From NCBI GenBank assembly GCA_910592205.1, contig CAJVPJ010001002.1, positions 1-13,448 on the forward strand: DNA of 13,448 nt, given 5' to 3'. The notes below the pieces were generated by a model that was given only the letters and a program-made list of their open reading frames with translations, did not search any database and was not told where the DNA came from. Origin of the DNA: Paraglomus occultum. Taxonomy: Eukaryota; Glomeromycota; Glomeromycetes; Paraglomerales; Paraglomeraceae. The first letter of the stretch is position 1. Every line of letters begins with the position of its first letter. The translations under genes were made by a program, and so were the position numbers. This document shows, piece after piece, positions 8,698-13,448 of this stretch.

Positions 8698-10327
8698 CTA
8701 GTCGGACAGGAGAACTCGTATACCATATTCTTTTAACAGTCCCATTAGTTCTCTATCTTGAAATAGACATATCTGTTCCTGAGGAAAGAAAAAAAGAGCA
8801 TAAATGCATAAGTATTGGAAAAACCCTAGGAAAATCGACGTGCATAACAAAGAATCACCGATTCCCAATTTGAAAATTTTGTTCCATTGATTTACTGCTC
8901 TCTTACCCCACTCTGCTCCCCATTCCCACAATCCCCATTTCACAATCACCATCCCATAATCCTCATTCCACATACCACATTCCACATACCACATTCCACA
9001 TACCGCATGCACATTCCACATACCACATACCACATACCAATACCACATACCACATGCCACCCATGCCCCCCATCCCCACACTAAACTTTATTCAATCAAT
9101 GCTCACCTCAGCTGTGAATTTTATGATTCTGTTTGTAGGCGCACCATATTTTTCCAAATAAAATCTCAACAATGCAACATCACCGTATCGAATATTTTGA
9201 CTGATCAACATGCGATACGTCTTTTTCTGTCTCACGTCAGCTAAAAACCAATCTGCTGTCTTTCCTCCCACTTGTATGACTTTATCGTGATTGTCATTAT
9301 CATCACTACTATCATTATGACTACTATTCTCGTTTTTATCACTCATATGCAATACACCACAAGCTGCGGCAAACTTTGCATTCATACGAGTTGTGTATTT
9401 TTCTAAGAATTGTAATTTTGGATTTAACGTTGTTGCATTCGGTCCTGATGAATGTTTACAGAGAGTAAGTCCCTGTTGCTGTGTAGAATACAGTCCATCG
9501 GTTGGAGTATCACTAACATCCACACCAATACTTGCCATTGCCGCACTAGTAAGCCCAAATGTCAAGTCTGCTCTGCATGCATAGGTGTCCCTACCGTCTC
9601 TCCCATTCCTTCTCAAAGTCACTCCATCCTCATTATCCTCATCCATATAGTCATCTTCCTTTCTATCATCTCTGAAACAAGGTGGATCTAAATTAGGCTG
9701 TTTGTCAAGCGAGTACAGCACACTCCAATATGTGGCCCAGCGCGATTCTCTTTGTTTGTAAATTGTCTGTTGTGGAAACCGACATGTTAACAATGACTCC
9801 GAGGGTATAATAACAGCGTACGAGGAATCAAGTAGAGAGTCCGTAAAGTCATAGAAAAATTCATCGAGAATTCGGTCCAATAATTTTGGGGCTCTGTATT
9901 GCAGATGTGCTGCATAAGCAAAGAGTACCAGGGATCCTGATCGTACTGATAAGCCGTATACGTTCTTTAGATATACAAGAAGATCTCGCTGAAAATGCCC
10001 ACGCATTAATTTGCATGTTCTTCCTAGTCTGGAAAAGTCAGCCAGAAGTAAATAATCTGCAACGCGCGATATTATTTCTGGAGGTAAATTGCTAAGACAG
10101 GCAGAGAAAGAGAGAAGAGGAAGAAGAGATGTCGAACGAGTAGAACGGTGTTTGGAACGAGTGCGGATCTGAGATTGTGATATGGAAGAAAAGCTAGAAG
10201 TCGAGGAAGGAGTAGAGATAGTGGAGGTAGATATAGAGGAGGAGTTCTGTTGTATTTGTAGTGATAGTCGTTGCCGTAGATGCTGTCGGGGACGTAGTCG
10301 AGACCGTAGTGAAGAGGAAGCGGTCAT
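8698..10327 (-). CDS. F-box protein (two exons), likely SCF ubiquitin-ligase adaptor
   Basis: Exon 1 is 10327-9107 (407 codons, phase 0). The intron is 9106-8779 (328 nt; donor GAG|GTGAGC, acceptor TTTCTTTCCTCAG after a T-run), and exon 2 is 8778-8698 (26 codons plus TAG). The protein is 433 residues. The ATG at 10327 is preceded by an in-frame TAG six codons upstream. Residues 1-75 are Ser/Arg/Gln-rich and low-complexity. An F-box follows at about 78-118 ('LSNLPPEIISRVADYLLLAD' then 'RLGRTCKLMRGHF'), with the usual LP start and L/V spacing. F-box proteins bind Skp1 and bring targets to an SCF ligase; the target here is unknown. The middle is unremarkable apart from acidic stretches near 225-240 and a His/Asn/Asp-rich stretch near 335-350. 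The C-terminus ('GDVALLRFYLEKYGA', then 'RELMGLLKEYGIRVLL' across the splice) looks ankyrin-like, but this is weak. The exon junction keeps phase and hydrophobic pattern, which supports the splice. Confidence 0.85.
8906..8936 (-). other. G-run cluster (possible G-quadruplex) in the F-box intron
   Basis: On the transcribed sense (minus) strand, four G-runs (4, 3, 4 and 4 Gs at 8936-8933, 8927-8925, 8921-8918 and 8909-8906) are separated by loops of 5, 3 and 8 nt, close to a canonical intramolecular quadruplex. A second set of G-runs lies near the 5' end of the same intron at 9060-9077. Formation is inferred from pattern only. Confidence 0.4.
8968..9062. repeat. Heptamer minisatellite (CCACATA/CCACATT) inside the F-box intron
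   Basis: About thirteen tandem copies of a 7-nt unit CCACATW on the plus strand (TATGTGG-type on the sense strand), with occasional 6-nt units and substitutions (CCGCATG, CCAATA). The first copies alternate A and T at position seven, making a 14-nt higher-order unit. The array and its flanks are almost devoid of G on the plus strand from about 8895 to 9081. It accounts for much of the unusual intron length. The long open frames on both strands through it are artefacts of the repeat. Confidence 0.85.
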
Positions 10328-10930
10328 AATTTTGTTTGCTAACTAAAGGCGTCGTAGTTGGAAAGCTAAGATCTCGTGTTGCTTGGGTTATTTTGGTGTG
10401 TGTGCGTGTGTTTGATATAAACTGCAAACTAGTCAGTTTCAGGGTGGTGGAGAATAACTGTTTTGTTTGTTACTGTCAAAATATGTTTACTTATTCAGTA
10501 ACGGCGCCAAGTGGTTTTGTTTATCCAATGGGTTACTTATAAGGACATATATGGCATAATAAGGAGTTTTTTCATTAGAATGTGTCACTCAGTTAGTTCC
10601 ACATTGCAATGATATGACATCATCATTAATATCAATATGACAGTTCGTAAAAGGTGGGGTTATTGATTTGGTCTAGTCTCATAATCTTGAGTCTTTCACC
10701 CTTCATTAAATCTCAGCCTTTTATTTTGCGTGCTTTTCTTTCTAATAAATACTCTCGGCAGCAATTCTGACTCACGTCTTTGGATTAATGCCCCTAATGA
10801 GTGCTTAAAAAATATTTAATGTCAGGATTTCATAGTGTCGGTCACATAACGCGCAGTTTGTGCAATAGGGAAGCGAGGAGACGCGTTGACTTGGTAATTA
10901 TGTCTAGCAGCAAAAAAATTATGCGTTTAA
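10328..10930. other. Upstream region of the F-box gene
   Basis: Presumed 5' UTR and promoter of the minus-strand F-box gene, then intergenic sequence. A GT-rich stretch (about 10395-10412) is short simple sequence. No gene or confident regulatory element was identified. Confidence 0.4.
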
Positions 10931-11140
10931 TTATATATCCAGTCACTCGAATTAAGAAAAAGTTTAATTGTTGAACACTTAGAACAAGCAACTTGCAAAA
11001 GTAGTTTTGCAGCTGAAAAAGGTTTAAGAATGAATGTCGGAAACAATGAACGTAAACAACTCAAAAGTCAAGTAAACGGACTATCAAAAAGCCCACGCGC
11101 CCAAAAACATCTGATCAATGCTAACATTTTCAAAAAATAA
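10931..11140 (+). pseudogene. Possible CENP-B/pogo-type helix-turn-helix remnant
   Basis: This frame is open for 69 codons after a TAA (10928-10930) and ends at TAA 11138-11140; the only ATG is in the middle. It begins 'LELRKSLIVEHLEQATCKSS' and continues 'FAAEKGLRMNV...'. Pogo/Tigger transposases and CENP-B start with a helix-turn-helix of the form 'l..K..ii..lEeg.tqs.lAkeyGvs', which this stretch resembles in order and spacing. A lysine/arginine-rich stretch follows ('ERKQLKSQVNGLSKSPRAQK'). No DDE catalytic region or terminal inverted repeat is visible nearby, so at most this is a short transposon fossil. The match is by eye and tentative. Confidence 0.25.
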
Positions 11141-11147
11141 TGAGCGA

Positions 11148-11414
11148 TTAAAATTTCTTAAAATTAAATTTGTCCTCAACTTCTTTGACTCTTGATAAGA
11201 ATCGGATTGGAGATATGGGAGCTTTTGTCAAAAAGCTATTGCTCTTGTATCTATTTAGATTACCAATAAGATTTAAAGAAGTCTAGGATGAATTTGATTC
11301 TAAAGCTTTTACCAACTGTTTCTCCAATATAATTATCCCAAGATTCAAAGAAGTCAAGTATGAATTTGATTCTAAAGCTCTGCCAAAGCTGTTGCTCTCC
11401 AATATTACTATTCT
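11148..11414 (-). pseudogene. Decayed leucine-rich-repeat (RNase-inhibitor type) fragment
   Basis: Read on the minus strand from 11414 to the TAA at 11148, a single frame contains 'ALESNSYLTSLNL' and, 24 residues later, 'ALESNSS' - stop (TAG at 11285-11283) - 'TSLNL'. A third, more degenerate 'KSNSFLT' follows. 'ALxxNxxLTSLNL' is the hallmark of the ribonuclease-inhibitor class of leucine-rich repeats, common in fungal and animal NLR-like and Ran-GAP-like proteins and abundant in Glomeromycotina gene families. The remaining reading frame has no start, one internal stop and no flanking repeats, so it is a fossil of a larger repeat gene. Some family members have 28-residue repeats; here the unit is 24 residues. 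Confidence 0.6.
11268..11411. repeat. Two-copy 72-nt tandem repeat
   Basis: Unit 1 (11268-11339) and unit 2 (11340-11411) each start with AAGATT(T/C)AAAGAAGTC and share a long identical block around GAATTTGATTCTAAAGCT, with later differences including short gaps. The period of 72 nt equals 24 codons and matches the leucine-rich-repeat units read on the minus strand. A more diverged partial copy lies upstream at about 11197-11250, out of register. Confidence 0.75.
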
Positions 11415-11970
11415 CTAACTCACATTGCTACCTGAAATAAGATACAAACTCACATTCGTCAAATTGTATGCCAATCAATGAAACTGCTTCCACGTAATAT
11501 TGGCGAAATAAGAGATTTGTGTTATGCTTTGAAATGCGCAGGGTAGTAGCGCGCAGACTCTCATACTAAGTTATTTTTTGTTTTGTCTCCGAGTCTAACA
11601 TGAGGATTGAGATTTTTCTTTTAGCACTAACACTTTATCATTATGATGACATAACAAGTCATGATAACACATTAGGTGAATGAATTGTTACATAGTAAAT
11701 GGTGAGCTTTCAGTGTACCGTAAATTGTATATTTATCAACTGACGTTTATGTTATCGTTACGCTTGCGGCCTTATAGATGACGAGAATTGACAGTTTATT
11801 GTAAACGATTTTAACTATTGTTACTATCTGCGTCACTTTTTGCAAACAAAACGCAAGTTTTTGCTAGCTTCGCAAATCGAACGAGTATAGCCTCTAGATA
11901 AACTAAGAGTTTAGTTTATATGATTCTTATAAAGTAAATGTACGGCTACAAGATATTGCAGTATGCAAAA

Positions 11971-12154
11971 TATCGGTTTTCCGAGCGAATTGTGTTATAC
12001 GTGTTTTGGGAATTAGAAAATTATCGGTTTTGGCATTTATCGGCTTTCCGTATCTTGTGATTCTAAGCTTTGTAAAAATTTGGTTATCCAACGTCTATCA
12101 AGTAAAGGACTCTTATCGATAAACGTAGCGGGTTAAACTGATTAGTTATCCAAC
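11971..12154 (+). promoter_or_regulatory. Cluster of TATC (GATA-type) motifs upstream of the phosphatase
   Basis: Within 250 bp of the phosphatase ATG lie TATCGG(T/C)TTT three times (11971, 12022, 12038), the exact 10-mer GTTATCCAAC twice (12083-12092 and 12145-12154), and between those copies the perfect palindrome TTATCGATAA (12113-12122). All contain TATC, the complement of the GATA core recognised by fungal GATA zinc-finger factors. The density and exact repetition suggest a regulatory region, but the binding factor is inferred and short motifs also recur by chance in AT-rich DNA. Confidence 0.35.
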
Positions 12155-12214
12155 AATTTGTGCGACAATATCAAAAGCAATTAACATCTTTGTCCGAAGG
12201 TCCCATTAATAGAG

Positions 12215-13016
12215 ATGACAGACCAAAAGACTCGCATTTTGTTCGTTTGCTTAGGTTTGTTCTCCTATCTTATATAATGTCTACTATCGCCTTGGTTTAC
12301 TAAAACTAATTCTTCCGCCAGGGAATATTTGTCGTAGGTAGGAAAGTACTGGTTTGCTGATATAATGATAATTTTTGATGCGGAGGGGGTCCGTATTTCG
12401 GGTCAATGACAAAACCACAAATTGTTCAATATAGCCCTATGGCGGAGGCAGTGTTTGCTCATATGTTACGGCGAAACGGTCTAGAGGACCAATTCCAAGT
12501 AGACAGCGCTGGAACGGCGAGCTATCATATTGGAGATAGGCCAGGCAATTAAATTATAGCAGTTATAATACAACAAAAGCCTTCGTCTGATGCGAACGTA
12601 GATAATTAACGCAATTTCACTTTAGATTCTCGAACAATTTCAACATGTCGTAAACACGGAGTTCCAGTGAACCACAGTGGTCGACAAGTAAGTTTTCTAT
12701 CTCCTATCACCAATTTATTATCTCAAATTTCTCTCCCTCGTTCCCTTGACGTTAGCAATCTAAAATGTACCAGGTCACCAAAGAAGACTTTTACAAATTT
12801 GATTACCTTCTCTGCATGGATAGAAGTAATTTATCAAACTTGAATAGAATTAAACCAGAAGGATCGAAAGCTATGGTTCAGTTGTTCGGCGATTTCGATC
12901 CAGAGGGTGATCGCATTATTAGTGATCCTTATTATGGAAGTATACTTGATTTTGAGAAAAGCTTTCAACATGTCTCAAGATGTTCTGAAGCATTCTTGAA
13001 TCATTTAAAGTCATAA
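12215..13016 (+). CDS. Low-molecular-weight protein tyrosine phosphatase (five exons)
   Basis: Cytosolic phosphatase that hydrolyses phosphotyrosine through a cysteinyl-phosphate intermediate (family of yeast Ltp1, fission yeast Stp1 and human ACP1). Exons are 12215-12254, 12322-12337, 12435-12544, 12626-12687 and 12774-13016; lengths 40+16+110+62+243 = 471 nt, or 156 residues plus TAA, the usual family length. Introns of 67, 97, 81 and 86 nt have phases 1, 2, 1 and 0. The reconstructed protein has the N-terminal signature CLGNICRS (catalytic C12, R18, S19), 'DSAGT' 42-46, 'GDRPDSRT' 52-59, 'QVTKEDF...FDYLLCMD' 76-92, and the general-acid loop DPYYG (D127) at 127-131. All catalytic elements are present, so the enzyme should be active. 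Intron 3 begins with GC rather than GT. The start ATG gives the normal short N-terminus before the P-loop. The family assignment is very secure; exon borders are inferred from splice consensus and family alignment by eye. Confidence 0.95.
12322..12337 (+). other. 16-nt micro-exon encoding the phosphatase P-loop core
   Basis: GGAATATTTGTCGTAG lies between acceptor CCGCCAG and donor GTAGGA. Joined to TTA-G of exon 1 and C-CCT of exon 3 it encodes (G14)-N-I-C-R-(S19), the centre of the CX5R catalytic loop. Without it, exon 1 joined directly to exon 3 changes frame and soon meets a stop, so its inclusion is essential for any product. Confidence 0.88.
12545..12625 (+). other. GC-AG intron of the phosphatase gene
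   Basis: The reading frame and the conserved 'GxxPDxR' motif require splicing after CCAG at 12544. The intron then starts GCAATT and ends CACTTTAG, with a plausible branch sequence AATTAAC about 20 nt from the acceptor. No GT donor nearby restores the motif. GC-AG introns are a known minor class with an otherwise normal CAG/G context. Confidence 0.8.
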
Positions 13017-13448
13017 TGAAGACGAAGAATGGGGGTGAACATTTATAAATGGAAGTCGCTTTTCACAATAGAAAGCACGTTAGTTGACATCTTTAACCTT
13101 ATGGAACTTGACATTGTTGTATACCTCACACTGCTGTTTTGCTAGTAAGACAAATTGTAAATTTAGCCGGAAAAATCATAAATGTCAACGATTCATCCAA
13201 ATAGACATTAATAAAGCACCCATTGAGGGGAAAAACCTTGCGGTGACGATTATATATCGCACTTATCCTATTGACGTATTAGTAGATCATTGTGTTTTGG
13301 TTTCCACGAATTGGTTTAACTACCAGAAGTTGAATTAGTCCGAATTCTGTTCTAGATAAACGGCGCGTAAATACTAATACATGTATGTTTTATGGCTTCT
13401 ACCCGTTGGCAAGGAGCTCATCATCGTTGATCCGATATTCAACAGAAC
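13017..13448. other. 3' flank of the phosphatase gene
   Basis: Presumed 3' UTR followed by intergenic sequence up to the window end. An open frame at 13084-13338 starts only at TTG, has no recognisable domain and is not supported as a gene. AATAAA-like hexamers occur (for example TTAATAAAGC near 13209), but no single cleavage site can be chosen. Confidence 0.45.

Noticed and set aside
8779-9081. The part of the minus-strand open frame 8698-9081 upstream of 8778, rich in W, G, M, Y and V
   Set aside because: It is a translation of the heptamer minisatellite and G-rich intron sequence. Only its last 26 codons (8778-8698) are real, as exon 2 of the F-box gene.
8887-9084. Plus-strand open frame rich in H, I, P and T
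   Set aside because: Same minisatellite read on the other strand; no start context or domain.
9393-10095. Plus-strand open frames over the F-box gene
   Set aside because: Antisense shadows of exon 1.
13084-13338. 84-residue plus-strand frame after the phosphatase
   Set aside because: It begins at TTG only, lies in the expected 3' flank and shows no domain.

Overview
The window looks like nuclear DNA of a filamentous fungus, most likely an early-diverging one of the arbuscular mycorrhizal (Glomeromycotina) type. The evidence is AT-rich, gene-poor sequence, short spliceosomal introns, and a kinase whose leader (a CxxC/WCxxC cysteine pair, then an 'F..FPNWTTGN' block, then 'LEWIPYDRF' just before the glycine loop) I know from the large expanded kinase-like families of Rhizophagus and relatives. 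No operon, prokaryotic signal, rRNA, tRNA or CRISPR array was seen. The genus cannot be fixed from this sequence alone.

Three intact protein-coding genes stand out. On the minus strand, about 3905-5890 encodes a kinase-like protein with a predicted lipid-anchored N-terminus (MGCRSSK) and substitutions that suggest a pseudokinase. On the minus strand, 8698-10327 encodes an F-box protein in two exons; its unusually long intron carries a heptamer minisatellite and G-rich runs. On the plus strand, 12215-13016 encodes a low-molecular-weight protein tyrosine phosphatase reconstructed from five exons. One of these is a 16-nt micro-exon that encodes the heart of the catalytic loop, and one intron appears to be of the GC-AG class.

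The rest is intergenic. Positions 1-2879 hold no gene I can defend, only short open stretches, one of which faintly recalls TatD-type nucleases. Positions 2880-3313 (minus) have two long overlapping frames that could be a frameshifted remnant, next to a cluster of small hairpins. The 2.8 kb between kinase and F-box gene contains a near-perfect hairpin at 6092-6125, a possible RGS-like fragment at 7052-7231 and an AT palindrome. The 1.9 kb between the divergent F-box and phosphatase genes contains what looks like a small graveyard: a possible CENP-B/pogo-type helix-turn-helix fragment (10931-11140, plus) beside a clear decayed leucine-rich-repeat fragment (11148-11414, minus) built of 72-nt (24-residue) units. 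A cluster of TATC/GATA-type motifs precedes the phosphatase.

The three genes are functionally signalling or turnover related (kinase-like, ubiquitin-ligase adaptor, phosphotyrosine phosphatase), but nothing in the sequence shows that they act together; their proximity is probably incidental.
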